Shown: positions 1 through 8,684 of the stretch, piece after piece
Layout of the letters: the number at the start of each line of letters is the position of its first letter
Position numbering within the stretch: position 1 is the first letter of the stretch
NCBI RefSeq assembly: GCF_000485595.1
Contig: NW_014579325.1
Span: forward strand, 7,813 to 32,906
Direction: 5' to 3'
DNA: 25,094 nucleotides
Source: Priapulus caudatus
Taxonomy: Eukaryota; Priapulida; Priapulimorpha; Priapulimorphida; Priapulidae
The notes under the pieces: model-generated
Databases searched by the model: none
What the model was told of the DNA's origin: nothing
What the model saw: only the letters and a program-made list of their open reading frames with translations
Made by a program: the position numbers and the translations under genes

Positions 1-635
1 GTGTGTGTGTGCACAGGCAGGCATACTATGACAAGCTATATATCTTATATATCTTACCTATATATCTTACATATCATATTATAATAATATATGATATGAT
101 GACGCCGCAGTATTCTGTCGGTGGAGGATACAACATCTGGCACGCAATTGTTTCACGTATCCGTCAGAAATGATGTCAATGCCATGTTCATGCGACATTT
201 ATCGATCGTGATTCATTCTCAATTAGAACAATTTTACCCAAATAATTTAAACTAATCATTGCCGTTAACGCGTATATAATGTATTTAAGTAGTGATCCGT
301 GTTTAAAACAAAGCGCGATTGCCGAAACACTAGCAACGTAAATCAGTCGGATGTTCAATGACATAATGAATGTCATTGTATCGATCTATGCGGAACGATT
401 CAAACCTATAATACAAGAGAGATGTGTGAGAAGAGAGATCTGACAACGCTCTCCCGTCGGTTAACTCCTCACTTTGACCATATATTCTACTAATACCAAT
501 TTCTAGAACCCGTCTCTCACTATTTAAAAAGATATTCCACAAATTTCCAAACCACATTTTGCATAGATTTAGAAATGATTCAAAATGAGCAAAATACAAA
601 ACAGGATCACAACAAGAACCGTACATGCAGTCGAG
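1..635. other. left flank of tandem unit A, noncoding
   Basis: No convincing gene is seen. The stretch opens with a GT run and an AT-rich stretch with TATATC repeats. Between about 105 and 430 it is recognisably related to 6590-7160: shared landmarks are TATTCTGTCGGT, CCGTTAACGCGTATA, GATCCGTGTTTAA and GAATGTCATTG..TCGATCTATGCGGAA, in the same order. This is the left end of the older tandem duplication, and the unit may begin upstream of the window. Confidence 0.55.
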
Positions 636-736
636 CGTGCACACACGCACGCACGGATAATTGCACACGCACACACGCGCGCGCGCACACACACGCACGC
701 ACATACACACACACACTCACGCACTCACGCACGCGC
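636..736. repeat. CA / CACG microsatellite
   Basis: Alternating CA and CACG dinucleotides and tetranucleotides, including a GCGCGCGC run. Any reading frame across it gives only His/Thr/Arg or Cys/Val repeats, so the open frames here are not genes. Unit B has no equivalent array at the matching place (after about 7170). Confidence 0.9.
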
Positions 737-1152
737 CCATATACACTATATATATACACGACATATATATATGTCTGTGTGCAGAGAGAGGGGAGATATT
801 TATTTATTTATTTAATCTATATTTGTCATTTAGTTTTAATGAAGGAAGCAGCAGGTACGTGGCTCGAATCCTACATCGTTGATTACAATTGTGTCATCGA
901 GCATATGTAGCAGCTTTAGGTGAACAGATATAAAACTCATGGAGTTGTGGCGCGAACATGCAACGGAGCCGGAAGTAAAAACGTCATCAGTGAAACAGAT
1001 CGAGTTTTACATTGTAAACCAACCTCTCATCCCCGCCATGTTGGAAGCTATTAGACAAAGAGTTTTTATTAGAAGTTAGCAGCAGACTGGGTTTTATTGA
1101 TTAGAAACTTTCACATTTACACCTGCAACGAAACTGGTATGGTGTTCACGTT
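737..1152. other. noncoding spacer of unit A
   Basis: No gene is seen. There are short AT and TTTA runs. From about 865 the sequence aligns with 7495 onward in unit B (CCTACATCGTTG, ATGTAGCAGCTTTAG, ATGCAACGGAGCC), including the block AACCAACCTCTCATCC near 1018/7654. It carries no splice-bounded frame in either copy. Confidence 0.5.
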
Positions 1153-1355
1153 ATCATGTGCGCATGCGTGGGGTTGATTGATCCAACTCTCTGTGATCCT
1201 GTGCGTATGCGTGGGGTTGATTGATCTAACTTTGTCTGATCATGTGCGCATGCGAGGGGTTGATTGATCAAACTCTGTGTGTTCATATGCGCATGCATGG
1301 GGTTTATTGATCTAACTCTGCGTTATCATGTGCGCATGCGTGGGGTTGATTGATA
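1153..1355. repeat. 43-bp tandem repeat, five copies (unit A)
   Basis: Successive units start at 1153, 1196, 1239, 1282 and 1325, exactly 43 bp apart. Each carries TGTGCGCATGCG followed by TGGGGTTGATTGATC. The cores GCGCATGC and TTGATTGATCAA are (near-)palindromic. The homologous array in unit B has fewer copies (7787-7929). Confidence 0.9.
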
Positions 1356-1703
1356 TACCTTCTACACGACAGCTTTTCCACGATGTCATTATTGTAACAA
1401 TGAACGAGATCACAGAATTAGACACACCGATTTTACACATATAGACTAACAAGGGCAGAACTAACAAACATAGCATCCGTCATAAATCTATGATTAATTC
1501 CCAGATGCTCAGACTTAACGAGTTAAATCTTAGATGAAATCATGGAATACGAACAGTGCCTTATGTTTATATTGAATGAGCGGGACACTATAGAAGACAC
1601 ACATCAGTAGCCTTCCACCTCTTGTTCTACTTGTTCAATTTGCACTATTTCGTCTATGGAATAAGGCTTCTCATCTATTGCGGTAATGTTCAGCACATTG
1701 GAG
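1356..1703. other. noncoding spacer of unit A, holds the empty MITE site
   Basis: No gene is seen. It aligns with 7928-8107 and 8331-8446 of unit B. At 1578-1586 lies GAGCGGGAC, the single uninterrupted target of the MITE that is present in unit B, so unit A preserves the pre-insertion state. Confidence 0.7.
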
Positions 1704-1823
1704 TGCACGCACGCACGTGAACATGTACACGCACGCACGTGCAGACGCACGCACACGTGCACACGCACGCATGCACGCGCACGCACGCACGCACGCACGC
1801 ACAAACGTGTACGTGCACACGCG
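1704..1823. repeat. CACG-type minisatellite (unit A, array 1)
   Basis: Degenerate array of CACGCACG separated by ACGTGTACGTGCACAC-like palindromic segments. The paralogous array at 8447-8684 is about twice as long. Open frames through it on either strand are compositional artefacts. Confidence 0.85.
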
Positions 1824-3330
1824 AAAACTGTAGCATTACAACGACACAAATAACTACTACACAATTTCAATAAGCTTCACATATTCATTGGACTCACGGG
1901 AGATAAGACACATGAAAAACATTATTATTATTATACGGTGCTTATACATTGATTGGGTGGTTGATTTTATATTGACTAAACATGCGATTCATCGGTAACT
2001 CGAAGCGTCCAATCATGGCAGATATGAACACGGAAACGCGACAATTATAGGTGATCAAAAAGTACATTAACTAGAAATAATTTAAGCACAAAAAGAACAT
2101 GAATGTTGCTAATAGGTATATAAAGATTGCGATAAAGGGAGATGCCGACACGAAAAAAACACGAGTACATGCAATTTAAGTACTACAATAATAACCGGAT
2201 AATAAGGTATTTTATAACCAAGTAAACGTAAGAGGTACGGGGCATTTAATTGCAACAATACCGAGGGATTTTAACCGGCAAACCCACAAAGAGCATCAGT
2301 TTAAAAACTACAATAATATGATATTTTAGCTAGCAAAACTACATCTAAGCTAAGTACTATGGGGTTTTATCTTTAATTATAAACAGTAGTGAGTAAAACA
2401 AACCACAAGTAATATTTAACATTATGTGAACCAGGTACATTTGCAGAATTAAATGAGATGAGAAACACGATCAAATGTTAGATTGTTATCGAAAACCCTA
2501 AGCCAGTGAATTCTCATCGAGAAAATTCTGTAACTGGTTAAGCCCATGAAGTACATTTAATTTAAATACAACAACAAGAATGTATTTTAACTAAGTGAAC
2601 ACACGAAGTACTTGTAATTAAAATACTGCAGCAATGAGAGATTTCGACATGATAAAATACGACAATCGTAGTAGCAAACAGCAACATGTTTCAAACTCAA
2701 GCATAAACTATCGGATATAAGCATAATATCGGGTTATACTAGATTTTTTTGGTACACTATAACACTCTTTATATTATAGAATCAGTCGTGAATAATAATT
2801 CCAAATTTGCTTTCATTCACTCCTGTTTGTATGATGGTAAAATTAAATACGGTATCAATCAGGAATGATGATGATGATGATGGTGATGGGTGATGACAAT
2901 GACGACGATGGCAACGATGATGAAGATGATGATGATGACGGCGACGATGACAATGTTGATTCAGAATAAAACCTGCCCAATCCCAAAATTATAACCCGCT
3001 TAATTACAAATAAAAAACTACTAAAATTGTTCTACGTAAGTTTAATATAATTTTGGTATAATTGTAAATACTGCAGTGATAGTGCCAATAAGCACCAGCA
3101 ACCAATACGTACATGTGTGTAATGAGACTAAATTCGACATTTCAGAAGATAAAAATTATAATAAAGTAAAGTAAAATGCAGTAGGCTTAAACACACGCTA
3201 ATCGCAAAATTGTTTAATTGAGCAAATTAAAACAAAGGTGGGGAATTTGCATTTGCAATTGAAAATGAAATATTATGCAAAAAAGCTATGCTGTATGTGA
3301 AATGTGCAACACCATGGCCACACGCTATTC
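1824..3330. other. long noncoding block of unit A
   Basis: AT-rich with no gene seen. It aligns closely to 8685-10165 in unit B, with small indels and substitutions throughout. The rate looks uniform, with no frame-preserving pattern, which argues against hidden exons. Its first part (1850-2170) also resembles 3462-3545 and 10530-10830, pointing to an older internal duplication. It contains the GAT repeat at 2864-2955. Confidence 0.6.
2864..2955. repeat. GAT/GAC trinucleotide repeat (unit A)
   Basis: Imperfect (GATGAT)n with GGT, GAC and GGC variants. The same array with nearly the same interruptions is at 9721-9812, so it predates the duplication. Confidence 0.9.
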
Positions 3331-3457
3331 ACGCCACGCACGCACGTGTAGGTGCTAACGCGCACGCACGCCGTACGTCCTGTACGGCATACGCATTCGC
3401 CACGCATGCACGTGTACGTTACACCACGCACGCACGCACCCGCCGCACGTGTACGTC
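3331..3457. repeat. CACG-type minisatellite (unit A, array 2)
   Basis: Second CACGCACG array with ACGTGTACGT palindromes. It lies at the place where unit B instead has a segment of about 600 bp of different sequence (10166-10761). Confidence 0.85.
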
Positions 3458-3654
3458 GCAGAGATTTAAGCACGAGAAAAACACATAAATATTGTTAAGA
3501 TAACCACTAAGATATAAAGTAGATGCTGACACGATACGATAAAAACACGAGTGTGGTTGGCTATCGTACTCAGTAATAATTATTTTACCGCAGTAGGAAT
3601 AATTAAATCGCGGTTAAATTTTGGCCCTTTTTAGCAAATCAGAAGCCTTGTTCC

Positions 3655-3682
3655 ACATAATTTAACCGCGGTTAAATTATGT
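3655..3682. repeat. 28-bp perfect palindrome near the 3' end of gene 1
   Basis: A perfect inverted repeat centred on AACCGCGGTT, each arm 14 bp, with no spacer. It lies about 80 bp beyond the stop codon of gene 1. A related imperfect palindrome is at about 3601-3620. In unit B (about 10949-10977) the right arm is kept but the left arm carries several changes, so symmetry is lost there. Function is unknown. Confidence 0.85.
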
Positions 3683-3762
3683 AGTACTGTACTCTACTAT
3701 ATATTACTAATTACGAGAAACATATTAAGCGAGATGTTAGCATGGGGACGCGATACAGCCGT

Positions 3763-4157
3763 TTACTCTTGGAATTTCTCACAGACGTAATAATGTGCCC
3801 AATTAACGTAAGAATACGCGTCACTGCCTTTACCAATGATAACGTAGTCTAATCCATCTGCATTAGTGGGTTCAGAAGGACCCCACACGGTAGGTGCACA
3901 CATGTCTACCTGTCTTCCGGTAGCATTCCAAACCCACTGCGTGTCCACAGCAATGTCGTTGCCACCGGTCCACCATGGTGTTTGGAAGTATGGCGCCAGG
4001 AAATATTTTTCTCCCGGTGATTCCAGACTGACGAGGTCGGCTCCCATGCTGATGCAGTGGTCACGTGCCTTTTGCCAATGATACCTGTTCGTGGTCTCAA
4101 TGTGGTAACAATTTCCACGGAATTCTACGAAGTCTGCAGGGCATTGTCTGCTATTCA
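3763..4157 (-). CDS. PAN-CTLD gene 1, exon 2 (C-type lectin-like domain)
   Basis: Terminal coding exon of gene 1, encoding residues 103-233. The acceptor is a pyrimidine-rich TTATATTTCAG ending at 4158. Joining phase 1 to exon 1 restores codon 103 and gives 234 codons including a TAA stop. The domain shows CTLD landmarks: a CP-start (C108), C119 before Tyr-His, W130..A133..C137, GADLVSLES (141-149), W165-T-G-G, W177-V-W, and C228-E-K near the end. An N-glycosylation sequon is at N180-A-T. The two inner cysteines that usually pair (before V-x-I and before the final Y-x-C-E) are absent, replaced by Y207 and the Y225/Y226 region. There is an extra C189. EPT replaces EPN and no WND is present, so classical calcium-dependent sugar binding is unlikely. 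Family assignment is firm; ligand unknown. Confidence 0.88.
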
Positions 4158-5487
4158 CTGAAATATAAAATTCCAAAATATAAATGTGATTAGTTACACA
4201 ATGTTACGTCTATTCGTGATCACTTTAATTAACCGATGCGGAGATTTTGTGAATTGTTTTTTATTCGTTTTACTAGTGTGCTCATTTCACTTTTGTCTGT
4301 GACACAAACTTTTAACTGGTGAGGTTTTTATTAAATTAACCGAAGAAAAAAATGCCAGGTAAGTTGAATTATCGTATGCACGAGAATTAACCTGTTTAAT
4401 AACTGTGTAAGTTGTAGCTATTTCTTCAGTTCTAAGAAAACGCCCTCGGAGTTTGTGCCCCAGCCTCGGACATCAGCCCCTGACAATGATTAAATGGAAA
4501 ATTATCTCTCGGACAATAATGAAGCGGGCATTTACCCCCTCCCCCCGGAAACTCACCCCCGCTAATCACCCTCATAATCTTAGTTTCTTTTGTGTTGTAA
4601 AGTATTGCGATGAATTTAATAATTACAAAAATTAATTTTAGAAGGAAAATATCAAATACAAGTTGAATCATGCATATATATATATTCAATATTATTTTGA
4701 GTGCGTCTCAATGTTAAATACACTAAAATCACTGAAAATTGTGCGGAAAATCAAAAGTACAATTGAATTTTAATTAAATATATTCGTAATTCTAAGTCCG
4801 TTTAGTATAGTATATGTGTTGTATTATCCCGGAGTGGGGGGGGGGTAAATGACTGAACAGGGGGCGATTGTCCGGGGGTGATTGTTTGTGAGTGATTGTC
4901 TGGGCGTGATTGTCATGGGGTGACTGTCATAGGGTGATTGTCCGGGGGTGATTGTCCGGGTGACTGTCCGGGATGATTGACCGGGGTGATTGTCCGGGGT
5001 GATTGTCCGGGGGTGATTGTCCGGGGTGATTGTCCGGGGGTGATTGGCCTGGGTGACTGTCCGGGGGGTATTGTCCGGGAGTAATTGTCCGGGGTAATTG
5101 TCCGGGGTGATTGTCAGGGGGTTATTGGCCTGGGTGANGGGTGATTGTCCGGGGGTGATTGCTCGGGGTGATTGTCCGGGGTGATTGTCCGGGGGTGATT
5201 GCTCGGGGTGATTGTCCGGGGTGATTGTCCGGGATGGGATTGTGCAATTGATTGTTGTCCCGATACCGTTTGTTTACGTCAAAGCGGCAATATGACTCAT
5301 TACTATCAAACGTTAACAAAAGCAACACGGCAGTCGAATAGTTTATACTTTCTATATAAGAAAACTACTCTTTTAGTTCTAGTCACGGTGAGGTTATGAC
5401 TTTTAATGAAATCTTAATTCCGAGGGTGAATGGTTTTCACGCATATTCCTGAAACAATTACAGCGTAACTGATATATAATTACTAAC
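4158..5487 (-). other. phase-1 intron of gene 1
   Basis: A 1330-bp intron with donor G|GTTAGT at 5487 and acceptor TTTCAG at 4158. It holds the minisatellite at 4834-5252 but no coding signal. From 4197 upward it is almost identical to 13341 onward in unit C (for example 4197-4680 against 13341-13830), yet only moderately similar to the intron of gene 2, so C was copied from A more recently than A and B diverged. Confidence 0.85.
4834..5252. repeat. intronic GGGGTGATTGTCC minisatellite (gene 1)
   Basis: Tandem units of about 13-14 bp, mostly GGGGTGATTGTCC and GGGGGTGATTGCTC, with scattered variants. One ambiguous base N is at 5138. The G-rich strand is the transcription template, with many closely spaced runs of 4-5 G. 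Paralogous arrays are at 11823-11985 and 13845-14093 in the same intron position. Confidence 0.92.
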
Positions 5488-5794
5488 CTTTCATATAGAA
5501 GTCGTAGTTGTTATCGGTGACAATTGCAGCGCCGGCGTCAGTGTCTGCGTAGGCGCTCAGCTCGCACTGTTTGCTGGTTGATGTGGTGTTCTCCATGTTA
5601 TAACCGGTGCAGCCTAAAGTGCGGCCGCAAAAGAATGCACACTGAGGCATCCTTCTGACTATCATCGTCTCAAGAAGACAACCTCTCACGGCTTCTCCCT
5701 TTAATTGGAGTTGATATCTTGCCGCGTTTGTACCTCTTGTCGCGCATAAAATAATGAACGTGACGCAGAAAACGTGATATGTTAACGCGCTCAT
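5488..5794 (-). CDS. PAN-CTLD gene 1, exon 1 (signal peptide + PAN/apple-like domain)
   Basis: First coding exon, residues 1-102. The ATG at 5794 (AAC-ATG-A, purine at -3) is the first ATG in the frame; the frame stays open upstream only to a TTG. Residues 1-24 form a signal peptide with core VFCVTFIILC and likely cleavage after TNA. The mature part has five cysteines, C39-x12-C52-x3-C56-x5-C62-x14-C77 followed by E-L, the spacing of PAN/apple domains, and a sequon at N69-T-T. The exon ends ..Met-Lys-G|GTTAGT, a good phase-1 donor, with an in-frame stop just inside the intron. Joined to the CTLD exon the product is 233 residues, predicted secreted. PAN and CTLD modules usually bind protein or carbohydrate partners; the partner here is unknown. 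The cysteine count is odd in both domains. Confidence 0.85.
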
Positions 5795-6650
5795 GTTCTT
5801 TAGATCTCGTAGTAAAAGCAAATTCTAGAAGTGACCGCTTATTGTTCGTATATTACAAATGTTGATGCCTGTTCCTGGTAATCTTACTAGGATAGTGTGG
5901 ATTAGCTCGTTAGATATCCGTCAGTAGAGAGAGAGAGAGAGAGCGCGCGCGAGAGAGAGAGAGACGGCGGTGCAATGTCAGCAACCAGCTGCCCTACACT
6001 GTGCTGCTGTCGATTCAGGAAGCAACGGCCGGTAAACGAAAAATTTGTCAACTGCTGCCAATAGCATTTTATTTCATGACAAAGGTTGTCATAGAGCCTT
6101 TTAAATTCAGCATCAATATTCACGATCAGAAATGGCTTGTTTGTTCTCGTGAGCGCATATAATACGTTTGCGTTAGAGTGTAGAATATAATCATGAGCCA
6201 TGTTTAATGAAACAAAATTACAAGCACGGAAAAACTAGATAAGGAGAAAGCTGGAGGAGGAGCGCTGTGCAGACGTCAAGAAATTATTTATGCACGGCCC
6301 TCCTGCGTGACATTCTCGGAATTGTTTACGGGACTGGAGAGGAGGGATGTAGCGCGAGATGAGCCGAATGAGAACGAAAGAGAGAAACGTTTGCATGATT
6401 GCGCTGCGGAGCATGTGTGTGCGCGCGCACGTAGTGTGCGACTCAGCCGTTTAACCCCATGTGTTTAACAATGTATATATATATTTATATATATATACTA
6501 TATATGATATACTATAGTGAGAGAAACGAGAGAGACAAGAAAGAAGAGAGTGTGAGAGAGGGGGACCAGGAGTAGGGACGACATGAACGCGGTGCAATAT
6601 TCTGTCGGTTCCAATTTCATTTGGTGAAAAGTTCCCCAACCGCTTCTATT
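5795..6650. other. spacer between units A and B
   Basis: No recognisable gene. It contains a GA/GCGC run at 5925-5965, an alternating AT run at about 6472-6510 and a purine-rich AGAG stretch at 6520-6560. A minus-strand open frame at 5902-6201 reads into the GA run as Ser-Leu repeats and has no recognisable domain. The region just above 5794 would contain the gene 1 promoter, but no clear TATA box was identified. Unlike the upstream DNA of gene 2 and unit C, it shows no evident match to 12616-13340. Confidence 0.5.
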
Positions 6651-7786
6651 CGGTAGTGTATCACGTACCCGTTACAAAGGTTGTCAAGGTACCATGTTCA
6701 TATGATATCAATATTCTCTACTGAAACCATTTTGTCAATATTATGAACCTATTCATTACCGTTAACGCGTATAATATATTTAAGTGGTGAGTCAGATGTA
6801 TGGTAATGATCCGTGTTTAATGTAAAGCATGAGCGCCGAACCAGTATAGAATTATTAGGATTTTATTGATTGAGTTTGGGATTGAATTGAAATCAAACTG
6901 CTATTTAATATATTTAACATACACAATATTAATTGAATGTTAGCAAGTGTTAAAATAATTAATAAGCTGATTTTTATATCACATCAGTGCATATTGAATT
7001 TATCCAACAATCCGGGTAAATTGTCTCCCGTATGCAATATGGACACAAATTATTCATCTTCATGTAAATCAAACGAGATTTTGAATATCATTGTGAATGT
7101 CATTGAATCGATCTATGCGGAAGGATTAAAACCTCTTATGTCTACAGAGATGTGAGGAGAGAGATCTGACACAATGCTTAAATCGTTGCTCGCACGTATT
7201 GAGAGAATTTTCTAATGCAATTTTACTACATGTACTTGCTTTATTAATTATTAAGAATTTCGAATGCATGCTTCGGGTCGATTCGAAATTAATGTGAGAA
7301 AAATAATCAGCTGAATAGAAAACTGGCTAATATCAGCTGAAATCTATATATATATACTCATTTGTTAGTTTATTTATTTATTTATTTGCTAAGCCTATAT
7401 TCATCATCCATGATTTTGTGAGAAAATGTGAACATTTAATGAAATCGTTAGTTTCTAGCAATGAGAAGGTCAGAGAGTATGCACGTTAAGTGGTTTGAAT
7501 CCTACATCGTTGTTTATAATTGTGTCATCGAGTATAATATGTAGCAGCTTTAGTCGAATTGATAAAAAACTCATGGAGTTGTGATGCGAGCATGCAACGG
7601 AGCCAAAAGTAAAAACATCATCAGTGAAATACATCGAATCTTACATTGTAAACCAACCTCTCATCCCTGCCATGTTGGAAGCTATTAAACAAACAGTTTT
7701 TATTAGATGTTAGCAGCAGACTGGGTTTTATTGATTAGAAAGTTTGACATTTACACCTGCAACGAAACTGGTATGGTGTTCACGTG
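6651..7786. other. left part of tandem unit B, noncoding
   Basis: No convincing gene. 6590-7160 is the diverged counterpart of about 105-430, and 7495-7786 that of 865-1152. A plus-strand open frame at 6937-7155 has no recognisable domain, and its counterpart in unit A does not keep the frame. Confidence 0.5.
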
Positions 7787-7929
7787 ATCATGTGCGCATG
7801 CGTGGGGTTGATTGATCCAACTCTCTGTGATCATGTGCGCATGCGTGGGGCTGATTGATCTAACTTTGCCTGATCATGTGCGCATGCGTGGGGTTGATTG
7901 ATCAAACTCTGTGTGATCATATGCGCATA
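7787..7929. repeat. 43-bp tandem repeat, about 3.3 copies (unit B)
   Basis: Units start at 7787, 7830, 7873 and 7916, with the same 43-bp period as 1153-1355. The fourth copy breaks off inside GCGCAT and joins directly to AACGAGATCACAG, which in unit A lies about 50 bp beyond the array. A deletion, or an expansion in A, explains the difference. Confidence 0.88.
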
Positions 7930-8108
7930 ACGAGATCACAGAATTAGACACACAGATTTTACACATATAGACAAAGACAGAACTAACAAACATAGCATCC
8001 GCCATAAATCTATGATTAATTCCCAGATGTTCAGACTTAACGAGTTAAATCTTAGATGAACTCATGGAATACGAACTGTGCCTTATGTTTATATTGAATG
8101 AGCGGGAC

Positions 8109-8321
8109 GCGAAATTTTTTTCCCCACTGCAGTTCCGGACCCTAACCCTAACCCTAACCCTAACCATAACCCTAACCATAACCCTAACCCTAACCCTATA
8201 CATGGTTATTGAAAATCACACATGACATATGCTAAATAAGAGCGAAGTCGAGTGAATGGAGTGCGCTGATTGGCTTTGGAAAGATTGGGGTCCGGAACTC
8301 AAGTGGGAAAAATAATTTCGC
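8109..8321. mobile_element. 213-bp MITE with telomere-repeat core (MULE-like)
   Basis: A non-autonomous DNA element inserted in unit B only. Its ends are terminal inverted repeats of about 33 bp with few mismatches: the left starts GCGAAATTTTT and the right ends AATAATTTCGC, and both arms continue into a shared TTCCGGACCC-type segment. It is flanked by the direct repeat GAGCGGGAC at 8100-8108 and 8322-8330, and the same 9 bp occur once, uninterrupted, at 1578-1586 in unit A. A 9-bp target duplication fits Mutator-like elements. It has no coding capacity. The interior carries telomeric hexamers. Identification as an insertion is very secure; the superfamily is inferred from target-site length. 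Confidence 0.92.
8140..8199. repeat. interstitial telomeric repeat (CCCTAA)n inside the MITE
   Basis: Ten consecutive hexamers: CCCTAA, two CCATAA variants (8164 and 8176) and a terminal CCCTAT. It begins within the end of the left inverted repeat (..GGACCCTAA), so it is cargo of the element rather than an independent telomere relic. Confidence 0.95.
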
Positions 8322-8446
8322 GAGCGGGACACTATAGAAGACACACAGCAGTAGCCTTCCTCCTCTTGTTCTACTTGTTCAATTTGCACTATTTTGTCTA
8401 TGGAATAGGTCTTCTCATCTATTGCGGTAATGTTCAGCACATTGGA

Positions 8447-8684
8447 GTGCACGCACGCACGTACGTGTACGTGCACACGCACGCACGCACGCACGTGTAC
8501 GTGTTCACGCACGCACGTGTACGTGTACGTGCACACGCACGCACGCGCACACGTGAACAAGAAGGCACGCACGCACGTGTGCGTGCACACGCACGCACGC
8601 ACGAACATGTACGCGCACACGCACGCACGCACGAACGTGTACGTGCACACGCACGCACGCGCGCACGCGTACGTGCACACGCGA
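8447..8684. repeat. CACG-type minisatellite (unit B)
   Basis: Higher-order array with a period of about 40 bp: CACGCACGCACG then ACGTGTACGTGCACAC-like palindromic blocks. Expanded relative to 1704-1823. Long open frames on both strands follow from the repeat and are not genes. Confidence 0.88.

Noticed and set aside
1153-1355. CRISPR array
   Set aside because: The repeats are contiguous 43-bp units with no unique spacers, in a eukaryotic context.
3866-4118. Plus-strand and out-of-frame minus-strand open frames within the CTLD exon
   Set aside because: Shadows of the real exon; the same shadows appear at 11157-11421, because the exon sequence itself is conserved.
5122-5328. Frame of TPG/ITP repeats over the minisatellite (also 13814-14176)
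   Set aside because: Direct translation of the tandem repeat; lies within the intron and includes an ambiguous base.
5902-6201. Minus-strand 99-codon frame between units A and B
   Set aside because: No recognised domain, and its end is a Ser-Leu string from the GA run. It could be a small unknown gene, but nothing beyond openness supports it.
6937-7155. Plus-strand 72-codon frame in unit B
   Set aside because: The related segment of unit A (about 345-430) does not keep the frame; no domain, no splice evidence.
8140-8199. Chromosome-fusion scar or true telomere
   Set aside because: The hexamers lie wholly within a transposon with inverted ends and a target duplication, so they are cargo.
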